Part shown: positions 9,419 to 18,961 of the stretch, in pieces
Layout of the letters: each line of letters opens with the position of its first letter
Position numbering within the stretch: the stretch's first letter is position 1
Assembly: GCA_021817735.1 (NCBI GenBank)
Contig: JAKAFX010000010.1
Span: 1-32,633, forward strand
Direction of reading: 5' to 3'
DNA length: 32,633 nucleotides
From: Thermoplasmata archaeon
Lineage (GTDB): Archaea; Thermoplasmatota; Thermoplasmata; Thermoplasmatales; Thermoplasmataceae
The notes under the pieces: generated by a model
Database searches by the model: none
What the model was told of the DNA's origin: nothing
What the model saw: the letters and a program-made list of their open reading frames with translations, nothing else
Translations under genes and position numbers: made by a program

Positions 9419-9492
9419 GCCCGAGTGGGGTAAGTTGGATATCCTAGAGGCCTGCGGAGCCTCAGATCCGGGTTCAAATCCCGGCTCGGGCG
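9419..9492 (+). tRNA. tRNA-Arg (anticodon GCG)
   Basis: Hand fold: acceptor GCCCGAG/CTCGGGC, anticodon stem GAGGC/GCCTC with loop CTGCGGA, T-arm CCGGG-TTCAAAT-CCCGG, discriminator G. Confidence 0.94.
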
Positions 9493-10245
9493 TAGGAATA
9501 TGGATTTTGACGCTCGACTAAAAAACTGGCTGATGTGCTGTGGCTACGCAAGTACTTTCCCCAGGGGCCTCGACAGCGATTATCTTGAATAAGAAATAGA
9601 CCGATCTCACAAAATTATCTCAGTTTCCATTTGCTCTTGCGGTTGGTAAACCCTGCTCTCCGTTGCATTATCATAGGAGGATCAGTGTTATACAATTAAT
9701 GAACGGAGTTCCATAAAGTTAGGCTCTATCTTACTAACTAAGGAACTGCGACCATTGATATTCATCATTACCTTTATGCATGGAAGATAGGTAGACTAGC
9801 TGGAAAGGGTTTGAACCAACCGAGTTGGGTTATCGGGAAGAGCAATATTTTTTGTCGAGTGTATTCGAAATTTAACATCAAGAAGACCCTGAAAGGGCTT
9901 GTTTTAAACCAAACATTCTAAGAAGAAGACTCACAATACAGTCTTCCATACAGTAAACTATTTCATGAAATTGGCTTAGGAGAAAAGCCAAGAATGGTCT
10001 TATTTCCACTCTGACCAATGAATCTGCCATTATGGGGTAGAAAATGTCTCTCTCCAAGTGCATCAATATTATTGTGGAGAATATCTGCAGTGCATCAGAT
10101 CTGCTCCCGGAAGATGCGCGGCTTTTCTCGGTTCTGGGTTTCGTTTCATATGCTGCCTAGATTGCCCGTCTTCAATCGGTTGTTCTTGTTAGTTTAAAGT
10201 CCAACCAAGATCTAGGCTACAAGTTCAATATTGATTCGAAAAACC

Positions 10246-11619
10246 TCATATCTTCTTAAGTTCCTGAATTAGCTTCGAAAGAGTGTCCTGCGCATCGCCG
10301 TATAACATTTTTGTCCTGGCACTGTAGAAGAGGTCATTCTCAATTCCTGCGAACCCTCTCCCGGTTCCTCTCTTGAGCACTATTACATTCTTCGCCCTGT
10401 CCACATCTAGTATGGGCATTCCGTACAGAGCTGACCCTGGGACTCTTGCAGCAGGGTTCACCACGTCATTTGCACCAATGACCAGTGCCACATCAACATC
10501 CGGGAAAAGCCTGTTTGCGTCTTCAAGGTCTACCAGGTACTCATATTTGATTCCTGCTTCAGCCAAAAGGACGTTCATGTGACCGGGCATTCTTCCTGCC
10601 ACAGGATGAATCCCAAAGATGACTTTTATTCCCCTGGACTGAAGCATATCTGCCAGTTCCCTCACCCTGAACTGAGCCTGTGCCGCAGCCATTCCAAACC
10701 CGGGCACTATCCCTACCAGTTTTGAGTAACCAATGAGTATGGCTGCATCTTCTGCAGTGGTGATCTTTATGGAGCCCATTACCTGCCTTCCCTCTTCCAG
10801 CTTCTTTCCAAAGACCCCGAAGAGAACAGCATGGATCGAGCGGTTCATTGCCCTAGCCATTGCAATGGTAAGAATTATGCCTGCTGCACCAACAAATATC
10901 CCAGCGACCAACATTGCAAAACTTGAAAGCAAATAACCATCGAGACTAACTGCCAATCCTGTCATTGCATTGAAGAGTGAGATAAGGACTGGCATGTCAG
11001 CACCGCCAATGGGGATTGCCATCATTACGCCATAAACCAGCGAGAACAAGAAGAACAATGCTAGGGCATCTGTCACAGATATTGAACTGCTGAAATTTCC
11101 CAGGTACAATGATACGAAGACAATGGAGATAACAAGTATTGCAGCGTTCAGGGGCTGCTGCGCTGGAAAGGTTATTGGGCGTTCTCTTATCCAGCCCTGC
11201 AGCTTCAGGAACGCAATCATGCTTCCGGCAATGGACACATTACCAATTACTGCCCCTGCGGCAGCGATAGACATCTCAAAGAGGCCTCTGCCAGGCCCGA
11301 GCAACTCGATAGCTGCTATTGAGGAAGCGGCACCTGCCCCCATCCCATTGTATATAGCCACCATCTGGGGCATGTTAACAACTGCCACTTTATCTGCAGC
11401 AACCCATCCTACCAAGGCTCCAATCATGATTGCCGGAATTATGAGGAGAATGTTGGATAGCCCTGGCATGAGGAAGGTGATCGCGATGGAGAACGCCATA
11501 GCTATTCCTGCCCAGAGTATCCCACTGTTTGCAGTCTTTGGGTTTCCCATCCTCAGAAGGCCCACAGCAAAAAATGCTATGGTAACCGCATATACTGCCT
11601 CCATAATGTCAGGAATCAC
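10246..11619 (-). CDS. pntB: NAD(P) transhydrogenase beta subunit
   Basis: Hydrophobic N-terminal half plus C-terminal NADP(H) domain: 'GYSKLVGIVPGFGMAAAQAQFRVRELADML', 'FGIHPVAGRMPGHMNVLLAEA', 'LVIGANDVVNPAARVPGSALYGMPILDVDRAKNVIVLKR'. Confidence 0.96.
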   Translation of the reverse strand: MIPDIMEAVYAVTIAFFAVGLLRMGNPKTANSGILWAGIAMAFSIAITFLMPGLSNILLIIPAIMIGALVGWVAADKVAVVNMPQMVAIYNGMGAGAASSIAAIELLGPGRGLFEMSIAAAGAVIGNVSIAGSMIAFLKLQGWIRERPITFPAQQPLNAAILVISIVFVSLYLGNFSSSISVTDALALFFLFSLVYGVMMAIPIGGADMPVLISLFNAMTGLAVSLDGYLLSSFAMLVAGIFVGAAGIILTIAMARAMNRSIHAVLFGVFGKKLEEGRQVMGSIKITTAEDAAILIGYSKLVGIVPGFGMAAAQAQFRVRELADMLQSRGIKVIFGIHPVAGRMPGHMNVLLAEAGIKYEYLVDLEDANRLFPDVDVALVIGANDVVNPAARVPGSALYGMPILDVDRAKNVIVLKRGTGRGFAGIENDLFYSARTKMLYGDAQDTLSKLIQELKKI

Positions 11620-11909
11620 TTCTTTTCACCCTTGCTGACAAACATGGCAAGCATCCTCCTGGTGACCACAAAGCCTCCAGTCACGTTCAGGGTCGCCATT
11701 AACACACCGATGAACCCAATAATTTTCTCCACATCATTCTGCGCAAACCCTAGAGCGATTATCGCGCCAACCAGCACTATCCCATGGATAAAGTTGGACC
11801 CAGACATCAGCGGAGTGTGCAATACAACAGGCACCCTCCTGATCACATCATACCCGATGAACCCTGAAAGCAAGATTATGTAAACCCAGGCCCATACTTC
11901 TGGTGTCAT
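11616..11909 (-). CDS. pntA2: NAD(P) transhydrogenase alpha subunit, membrane part (PntA2)
   Basis: 97-aa membrane protein 'FIGYDVIRRVPVVLHTPLMSGSNFIHGIVLVGAI...IIGFIGVLMATLNVTGGFVVTRRMLAMF', characteristic of PntA C-terminal domain; overlaps pntB by 4 bp. Confidence 0.95.
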   Translation of the reverse strand: MTPEVWAWVYIILLSGFIGYDVIRRVPVVLHTPLMSGSNFIHGIVLVGAIIALGFAQNDVEKIIGFIGVLMATLNVTGGFVVTRRMLAMFVSKGEKK

Positions 11910-11913
11910 TTAT

Positions 11914-13029
11914 TCACCCGCGACCAGATGAAATGGGAGACTGTGGTCGAACCAGTGTAGATTTTAGGAGCTCGTCCTTGTTAGGATCGACGATGATTCC
12001 ATCTGCGCTGATCAGGACTGAAAGGAAAGATAACATGTTCCTGGAATACATCTGGCTTGCATTCACCTGTGCCTCAGACTGCGCATTTGATAATCCAATC
12101 ACCTTGACGCCATGATATTCTAGGGTATCACCTGCCCTGGTCAATTCACTGTTTCCACCCGATTCTGCAGTTATGTCAACGATCACGGAACCGCCCTTCA
12201 TCATTCCAACCATTCTTCTGGTTATGATTAGAGGGGCCTTCTTCCCTGGAACTCCCGCTGTCGTTATTATTAGATCGGAATTCACGATTGCTTCTTCAAG
12301 AAGCATCCTTTCCTTTTCCTTCTCATCTGCAGAGAGTTCTCTAGCATAACCTCCAGTACCAACTGCATCAATGCCAAGTTCCAGGAAGTTAGCTCCCAGG
12401 CTTCTGACATCCTCACACGCTGCCTTTCTCACGTCATAAGCTGTAACGGATGCACCCATGCGTCTGGCGGTGGATATCGCCATTAATCCCGCCACCCCCG
12501 CCCCAATAACCAGTACTTTCGCGGGTCTAATTGTGCCTGCGGCCGTGCTGAGCATTGGCATGATCCTTGGGGAATGAAACGCGCCTACCACCGCCGCCCT
12601 GTACCCGGCAACTGATGACTGGGAAGAGAGAACGTCCATGGACTGAGCTCTGGAGGTCCTTGGTAGGAGTTCGAGCGAGTGCGCTACAAGTTTTTTCACA
12701 GCAATTAGATTTGCGAGGTCATGATTGAGCGACGGCATTATCATTCCAACAAACACAGTGCCCTGCCTAGCGGTATTCACATCTTCCTCTGTTGGTCTTC
12801 CCAGCATTACAAGCACATCTGATAGCAAGATCACCTCATTCCTTTCCTTAATGATCTCCACACCTGTAGAGGCATATTGACTGTCTGGAAAAAATGACCC
12901 CTCGCCAGCTCCGGACTGGATCAAAAGCCGTATATGTCTGGAAGTGAGTTTTGAAACATCCTCTGGGACGATGGCAACACGCCTCTCCCAGGGACCCATT
13001 TCATTAAGGATTCCCACAGTAACTACCAA
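11914..13029 (-). CDS. pntA1: NAD(P) transhydrogenase alpha subunit, NAD-binding part (PntA1)
   Basis: AlaDH/PNT-family sequence 'VTVGILNEMGPWERRVAIVPEDVSKL', 'KVLVIGAGVAGLMAISTARRMGASVTAYDVR', 'LIITTAGVPGKKAPLIITRRMVGMMKGGSVIVDI'. Confidence 0.93.
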   Translation of the reverse strand: MVVTVGILNEMGPWERRVAIVPEDVSKLTSRHIRLLIQSGAGEGSFFPDSQYASTGVEIIKERNEVILLSDVLVMLGRPTEEDVNTARQGTVFVGMIMPSLNHDLANLIAVKKLVAHSLELLPRTSRAQSMDVLSSQSSVAGYRAAVVGAFHSPRIMPMLSTAAGTIRPAKVLVIGAGVAGLMAISTARRMGASVTAYDVRKAACEDVRSLGANFLELGIDAVGTGGYARELSADEKEKERMLLEEAIVNSDLIITTAGVPGKKAPLIITRRMVGMMKGGSVIVDITAESGGNSELTRAGDTLEYHGVKVIGLSNAQSEAQVNASQMYSRNMLSFLSVLISADGIIVDPNKDELLKSTLVRPQSPISSGRG

Positions 13030-13186
13030 TTGTCTCTCCGGATGTTTATCATTAACGTGGATAAATACAAGGTGCCGAAGCAGTCACCCATGTGGAAACT
13101 ACTTCGAATGAGTTCCAAGTTTCGAGAGGAGAAAATAAACGAAAGGGTAGATGGATATCTCCCGGATCCATCCCTCGATAAACGTG

Positions 13187-14101
13187 TCAAACCACAGCAA
13201 CAGGTGAAACTGGTGAAGCCGTGGATCCGTATATCTTCAGGGGAAGACATGCAAAGAAGAACTCGTAGATCCCATTCTTAGCCAGATCATCCAGGCGTAG
13301 ATTATCCAGAATCCTGATTCCGGACCTGGTGATCAGGTACTGGTGAACAGGCAACCTTACACCCTTTCTTTCAGGTGGCTCAACCTCAGTATCGGGGGTA
13401 TCAGCACCAGTTACTGCTACATTCTTTTCGGCCAGCCATTTTGCAAGGTCATATCCGATCCCAGGCGCCCTTTCGTAATAAGAGTTGTACTCTTCTGTCT
13501 TTTCCCAGAGACGGGAAACACCTGTATGGAATAGAACCGCATCTCCGTCCGTGATCTGGAGGCCATGCTTCTCCAGGAACAATTCCGTTTCCTCCACTGT
13601 TATCGCGTGTCCTCTTTCGGTGATCCCGTCTTCACTCCCAGGGGCCATTATCATGATTCCCCTAGTGATAATCGGGGGCACAGTCTCTATCCCGAGCCTA
13701 TAAGTGCCGAACGTGGAGGTTTCTTCAAATGCATCGAGGCCATTGTAGAACTTGTTCTCAAATGAAATATGGTTCAGTGAGTCAAGGTGAGTCCCGACGT
13801 GGTCTGTTGTTTCCATTCTGGACACTGATCCTCCCACCTTATTGATGGTGTTCTCTCTGTGTGGGGGCCTGCTATCATATACTCTCTGAGCAACTGTATG
13901 GAAGAAATGGCCATGGGAGGAGTATCTTCCGGGGATCCCGTTCCTGAGAGTATGGCTCAGGTTATAGACAATACCCTTTTTTACGAGGCCAACTGCTTCA
14001 AGAACCTTAGCTGGGCCAAGTAGATTCAGTGTGCCAAGCTGGTCATCCTTTCCCCATTTTGACGGGTACCAAGGTTTTCCGCTCTCGTACCATTCCTTCA
14101 T
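13187..14101 (-). CDS. Cyclase-family (kynurenine formamidase-like) metal-dependent hydrolase
   Basis: 'GTLNLLGPAKVLEA', 'YNLSHTLRNGIPG', 'METTDHVGTHLDSLNHI' (HxGTHxD) and 'LQITDGDAVLFHTG' fit the putative cyclase family. Confidence 0.82.
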   Translation of the reverse strand: MKEWYESGKPWYPSKWGKDDQLGTLNLLGPAKVLEAVGLVKKGIVYNLSHTLRNGIPGRYSSHGHFFHTVAQRVYDSRPPHRENTINKVGGSVSRMETTDHVGTHLDSLNHISFENKFYNGLDAFEETSTFGTYRLGIETVPPIITRGIMIMAPGSEDGITERGHAITVEETELFLEKHGLQITDGDAVLFHTGVSRLWEKTEEYNSYYERAPGIGYDLAKWLAEKNVAVTGADTPDTEVEPPERKGVRLPVHQYLITRSGIRILDNLRLDDLAKNGIYEFFFACLPLKIYGSTASPVSPVAVV

Positions 14102-14197
14102 TTGAGTTGCTTTAAGCTAATAGTGCTAATAAGCGTCGCGAATAGATCATAGGGCACCCGGAGCTGAAACCCGGTATAATTCACGGGGTTGGTATCA

Positions 14198-15250
14198 TCA
14201 TATTATTCCTCGCTTCACAAGAGCCTCTATCTGGCAGATAGCTCCTCCAGCCCCTCCGAGAATGGTGTTGTGCGCAACGGTAGTGAATGTCACCCATCCT
14301 CCTGATTCCCGTAGCCCACCTACTGAGACTGACATGCCGCGTGATACCCAAGCATCAATCCTTGGCTGTGGCCTATCCACGGCGGAATGGAATACAATCA
14401 GCTTTTCAGGAAACGAATAGGTTCTTTCCTTGACATTGAGGTTTCTCTGCCCTTCGAGAGCCTTTCTCACTTCGCTGATATCAACTCCCCTCCTGAATCT
14501 CAAAAATACGGTTTCAGTATGTCCATCCTGTACTGATATCCTGCTGCACCTGGCTGCCAAATCTATACTGCGTGGTAGAATTGACTGGTTGTTCCTGTCT
14601 AGAGCACCCATGATTTTTTTGGTCTCTGACATGATCTTTTCTTCCTCATCCTGGATGAAAGGGACAACATTTCCAAGTATGTCCATGGACGGTATTCCCG
14701 GGTAACCAGCACCACTCACGGCCTGCATCGTGTCTACCAGTATGCTCTGCGGTTCCAGGTCCATAAGCGGCTTAAGGGAGATTGCCAGCTGTGTTGATGA
14801 GCAGTTGGCATCGCATGAGACGAATCCCTTGTAGCCGTTGACCCTTTGCTGGTGTGGGATCAAATCAAGGTGATCCTCGTTTACTCCGGGTACGTAAAGA
14901 GGAACGTCCGACCTCATCCTGTTATAACTAGATTTGGAGACTACCGGAAGAAATTGCGCTAAGTCCCTCTCCAGTCCAGCTGCGTCAGAGGGTAGAGCCG
15001 ACACCACCATATCGCATTCCTTCGCTAATTCCGCAACCCTTCCTGCATCTATGAGCTTCATTTCAGAATATTTCCGGTTAAGCGGTTCCGGAAGGAGCCA
15101 CCTTACCGCAGAGCCATACGTCATACCACTCTTGTGACCGGATGATGCTACCGATGTCACCTCCAGGAAAGGGTGACTTTCAATCATCGAGATGAGCCTC
15201 TGACCGATAATGCCTGTAGCTCCAAGTATTCCCACCCTGAGTTTGTCCAT
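14198..15250 (-). CDS. asd: Aspartate-semialdehyde dehydrogenase
   Basis: 'VGILGATGIIGQRLISMIESHPFLEV', catalytic Cys region 'FVSCDANCSSTQLAISLKPL', 'MQAVSGAGYPG'. ATG at 15250 (MDKLRVGILG) preferred over the listed 15280 start. Confidence 0.93.
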   Translation of the reverse strand: MDKLRVGILGATGIIGQRLISMIESHPFLEVTSVASSGHKSGMTYGSAVRWLLPEPLNRKYSEMKLIDAGRVAELAKECDMVVSALPSDAAGLERDLAQFLPVVSKSSYNRMRSDVPLYVPGVNEDHLDLIPHQQRVNGYKGFVSCDANCSSTQLAISLKPLMDLEPQSILVDTMQAVSGAGYPGIPSMDILGNVVPFIQDEEEKIMSETKKIMGALDRNNQSILPRSIDLAARCSRISVQDGHTETVFLRFRRGVDISEVRKALEGQRNLNVKERTYSFPEKLIVFHSAVDRPQPRIDAWVSRGMSVSVGGLRESGGWVTFTTVAHNTILGGAGGAICQIEALVKRGII

Positions 15251-15251
15251 A

Positions 15252-16640
15252 TCAGGAGGCCCCCCGGAGAGACGCGACACTGAGGTGAATGATTTTCATC
15301 AGTTCATATAGCTGACCATTACTGCAGGGATACAACCTTCCCCACTTGGAACTACCAACAGGTCCCCCTGCGTTTTCCATGTATACGGCATCAGCGGCGG
15401 AAAGGGCACTATCCTTAAAGGGAGAGTCTTCAACAAGGACCAGAATGCCCTTTGAGTGATCTAGGGGTATTTCCTGCAAATCGAGGTTTTTTGCGATCCG
15501 GGAGATCCTCCCTGCCATCTCCGGTTCAACTGGGCTCTCTATTACATACAGAATATCACTACTGGAATTCCAGTAGCAAAGTTCCATGAGTCCCTCAGAA
15601 GCAAGGAAGCTCTGAATTCCATTAAGAAAACACCCTTTGTCTTCATATCTTTCAAGGTTCAGCCTGAAAGCAAGGATCGATTCCACATGGCTCACAGAGA
15701 ATGCACCTTCACAGTCATTCACAATCATAGTGCCAGATCCGCCATTCGTGCCTCTTATGCATATTCTCATTTTCTCGGGATCAAAGGCTTGTATTGCCTT
15801 GTTCTGGATGATCCGGGATCCGGACAAAGTCATCACGTCAAGAAGTGACTTTGAAATTCTCTCATATTTTAGTGGTGAAGGGATGACATCAGGATCGGCA
15901 GACAGGACCCCATCGACATCCTTCCAGTACTCAAGTCGTGCGGAACCCAGAGCTGATGCCAAAAGGACTGCAGTGTAATCTGACCCTCCTCTCCCGAGCA
16001 GCTTGGTCCTGCCATCCTGATCAGAAGCGTAAAAACCCGGGATTATCAGGATTTCTCGGTCTTTAGATAAGGAAATGACATTTTCAACCTCGCGGTTGAT
16101 TCTCGTCATATCCGGTCGACCTTCGGAATCGAGAAAGACTGCCCGTAAAGCATCCAGTACCTCTGCCCTTACGCCGTCCCTTTGCAGGAGCGAGCAAAGG
16201 ATGTGTGCAGAAATCCTTTCTCCGTATGAAACCAGGGAATCAGGAGTAGAATAACTTGCTCCGATACCCCCGGACTTAAACATTACCTCTGAAGATTCAA
16301 TAAATAAATCTATTGCCTTTCTGGTCGCCTCCCCTGCTGGATCAACTGACAGGTGCAGGTCAACTATTTGCCCTCGCAGTTCCTCGAATCTGGCCCTATC
16401 CTTCTGTTCATACAGTTCAAAGAGCATGTCGGTGACACCGGAAAGCGCTGATACAACCACTAAGACAGTTCCGCCATCCAAGGTTGCCATCTTGAGCTTT
16501 CCTGCTATGCGGTGTATGCCTTCTTTTTCCCTAAGAAGGCTCCCCCCGACCTTCAGCACCATCACAAGTCTACGAGGTGCAAGAACCTGATCAACTGAAG
16601 ATATCGACTCAGTGGGCGAGTTGGCTGATTCCCCAATCAT
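15252..16640 (-). CDS. Aspartate kinase with C-terminal ACT-like region
   Basis: 'MVLKVGGSLL', 'VVVSALSGVTDML', 'SYGERISAHILCSLLQ', 'LGRGGSDYTAVLLASALG', 'WKDVDGVLSADPDVI'. A/T-rich TATA-like element about 25 bp upstream of the ATG at 16640. Confidence 0.93.
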   Translation of the reverse strand: MIGESANSPTESISSVDQVLAPRRLVMVLKVGGSLLREKEGIHRIAGKLKMATLDGGTVLVVVSALSGVTDMLFELYEQKDRARFEELRGQIVDLHLSVDPAGEATRKAIDLFIESSEVMFKSGGIGASYSTPDSLVSYGERISAHILCSLLQRDGVRAEVLDALRAVFLDSEGRPDMTRINREVENVISLSKDREILIIPGFYASDQDGRTKLLGRGGSDYTAVLLASALGSARLEYWKDVDGVLSADPDVIPSPLKYERISKSLLDVMTLSGSRIIQNKAIQAFDPEKMRICIRGTNGGSGTMIVNDCEGAFSVSHVESILAFRLNLERYEDKGCFLNGIQSFLASEGLMELCYWNSSSDILYVIESPVEPEMAGRISRIAKNLDLQEIPLDHSKGILVLVEDSPFKDSALSAADAVYMENAGGPVGSSKWGRLYPCSNGQLYELMKIIHLSVASLRGAS

Positions 16641-16861
16641 TATGAATCAGGGTAATTATTTTAATGATAAAACCGTTGCCATTAGCAGGCTCACTCTATT
16701 ATGCGCAGAGGTAATCAATTGTATGTTTTTTCAATATGATACCACTTTTCACAGGCAATGGAAACCTTATCAGCCCGGTTTCAAGTACTATGGTAATTCC
16801 TGTGTTTCATGGGAAGTATTACTCCTAAGAATGAAAAATTAGGAAACGATAATACTGAGTC

Positions 16862-17797
16862 TTGCCTGCCAAATGCGTGAACACAATCAAGGTCTCAGTT
16901 CCTTCAACATCGGCAAACCTTGGTTCGGGATTCGATGTAGTAGCAATCGCACATGATGCTTACAGGGAATCCCTTGTTCTTACGGTCATAGACGGTGGAA
17001 GAGGAGAGATCACAGTAGAATCAGGGAGCAGGAAAGTTGCATTCCAGAAGAACACTGCAGGACTTGCAGCTTCATTGATAATGGAGGAATACGGGATTTC
17101 TGCTGACCTTAGGATCAGCCTCACGAAGAGCATTCCCACGGGACTTGGCCTGGGCAGCAGCGGTGCTTCGGCAGCGGCCTCGGTCTATGCCATGAACTTG
17201 GCCTTTGATCTCGGCCTAAGTGACAACGAGATGGTGAGATATGCTATGCTGGGTGAAACTGCTTCAAGTGGAACCCCCCATGCGGATAATGTTTCTGCCG
17301 CCCTGTTGGGAGGAATAACCATAGTGAGATCCACTGATCCCATGGATTGCGTCTCTTTCAGACCTGAATACGGACCCAATCTCCTGACCGTGATACCTTA
17401 TGTTCGTTTGAAAAACAAGACGAGGAGTGCAAGAGAGATGATTCCAACAACAGTGGAAACAGATAGAGCAATCGATAACTCGCGTCGACTGAGTTCCCTG
17501 ATACACGGGCTTATTACAGGTGACCGGAAGTCGCTGTACTTTGGCCTAAACGATGCTATTTACGAAAGATCCAGGATATCCCTCTATCCATATCTTGACA
17601 TGTTCCGTGAAAAAATGTTAGAACTTGGTGCAGTGGGCGTGTGCGCGAGTGGGGCTGGGCCATCTATTCTTGCCTTTCTGGACGAGCAGTCGGACATTCG
17701 ATCAATGGAAAAAGCGGCATCTTCCATAATGGGATCATTCAAGCTTAGGTTCAGGATGGTAAGTTCAGGAATATGTGGAGGGGCTAGAGTTGAGTGA
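16862..17797 (+). CDS. thrB: Homoserine kinase (GHMP family)
   Basis: 'VSVPSTSANLGSGFDVVAIAHDAY', 'IPTGLGLGSSGASAAASVYAMN', 'GVCASGAGPSILAFLD'; TTG start; adjacent aspartate-pathway genes. Confidence 0.93.
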   Translation: MPAKCVNTIKVSVPSTSANLGSGFDVVAIAHDAYRESLVLTVIDGGRGEITVESGSRKVAFQKNTAGLAASLIMEEYGISADLRISLTKSIPTGLGLGSSGASAAASVYAMNLAFDLGLSDNEMVRYAMLGETASSGTPHADNVSAALLGGITIVRSTDPMDCVSFRPEYGPNLLTVIPYVRLKNKTRSAREMIPTTVETDRAIDNSRRLSSLIHGLITGDRKSLYFGLNDAIYERSRISLYPYLDMFREKMLELGAVGVCASGAGPSILAFLDEQSDIRSMEKAASSIMGSFKLRFRMVSSGICGGARVE

Positions 17798-18908
17798 ACC
17801 AGTGAATTACCAGGAAGATCGGCACGACGAGACCGCGGCATCCCTAAACTTCCCAATTTTCCAATCCAGCGCATACGTGATGCCAAAAGGGGAGAAGTAC
17901 CGATACACCCGGGAAAGCAACCCAACTGTAGAAAACCTTGCGATCAAGATTAGCGCTCTGGAGGGTACTGAAAAAACAACTTGCTTTTCATCAGGCATGG
18001 GGGCAGTATTCACCACGCTTTTCACCATTTTGAAACCAGGCTCGACCCTGGTTATACACCGGGACATGTTTTCACGGACATACAGACTCTCAACTGATCT
18101 TCTTGGTGCGTGGGGGGTCAAGACTAGGGTGGCTGATCCTGGCACTGACAACCTGCTTGAGGCGATTGAGTCTGGCGCCGATCTGGTTCTTGTCGAAGCG
18201 ATCACCAACCCGATCCTCAGAGTCAATGACATAGGGAAGATCGCAACGAGAATTCACAGTCAGGGAGGATTACTTGCAGTGGATTCCACTATTGCTACGC
18301 CCTATAATCTTAACCCTGCATCATTAGGTGCAGACGTTGTCCTCCACAGTGTGTCCAAATACATATCCGGCAACAATGACGCAATTGGTGGCGCCTGTTC
18401 CGGGCAAACGAAATTGATCGACAGGATAGATTCCATGAGGAGAACCACTGGACCATCTATGGACCCTTTCACTGCGTTTCTTGTAAATCAGGGTATAAAG
18501 ACACTCGATCTTAGGATGAAGAGGATAAACTCGAACGCTGAGCGAATTGCTGAGGCTATCAATCACTTCAAAGGAATCCAGGAGGTTTACTATCCGGGCC
18601 TTCCGTCACATCCAGACCATAGGATTGCTAGAGAGATGCTGAAGGGTTACAGTGGAATTGTAACTTTCAAGTCCAGAAACAGCATCGATCTCGTTTCACT
18701 GTTTAAGAAGCTCAGAACTATTATTCCTGCAAATACCCTCGGAGGAGTTGGAACAATCATTTCCCATCCTGCCACAATGTCCCACAGGAACCTATCTGCA
18801 CAGGAAAGAGAGAAACTTGGTATCACGGATACAATGTTCAGGCTTTCCGTGGGAATAGAGGACCCGGATCTGATTCTGAAAGATCTTGAGGTTTTCAATG
18901 GTCATTAA
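17775..18908 (+). CDS. Cys/Met metabolism PLP-dependent enzyme (cystathionine gamma-synthase/lyase-like)
   Basis: 'YRYTRESNPTVENLAIKISALEG', 'CFSSGMGAVFTTLFTIL', 'LVLVEAITNPILRVNDI', 'LHSVSKYISGNNDAIGGA' PLP-Lys motif. Overlaps thrB by 23 nt. Confidence 0.9.
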   Translation: MEGLELSEPVNYQEDRHDETAASLNFPIFQSSAYVMPKGEKYRYTRESNPTVENLAIKISALEGTEKTTCFSSGMGAVFTTLFTILKPGSTLVIHRDMFSRTYRLSTDLLGAWGVKTRVADPGTDNLLEAIESGADLVLVEAITNPILRVNDIGKIATRIHSQGGLLAVDSTIATPYNLNPASLGADVVLHSVSKYISGNNDAIGGACSGQTKLIDRIDSMRRTTGPSMDPFTAFLVNQGIKTLDLRMKRINSNAERIAEAINHFKGIQEVYYPGLPSHPDHRIAREMLKGYSGIVTFKSRNSIDLVSLFKKLRTIIPANTLGGVGTIISHPATMSHRNLSAQEREKLGITDTMFRLSVGIEDPDLILKDLEVFNGH

Positions 18909-18961
18909 TCAGTGATTTCCAGAATTGTTATTTATATGTAATAACCATGCATCAGAAAGCA

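Noticed and set aside
9212-9477. Minus-strand ORFs 9212..9406 and 9265..9477
   Set aside because: Overlap moaB 3' end and tRNA-Arg; no protein-family character.
9878-10066. 62-aa minus-strand ORF as a gene or transposase remnant
   Set aside because: No recognisable transposase motif or terminal inverted repeats; kept only as part of a degenerate-region observation.
13030-13281. 83-aa + strand ORF between pntA1 and the cyclase gene
   Set aside because: Overlaps the cyclase C-terminus and lies in a divergent promoter region; no family features.
16612-16842. 76-aa + strand ORF between aspartokinase and thrB
   Set aside because: Overlaps the aspartokinase start and promoter region; composition not protein-like.
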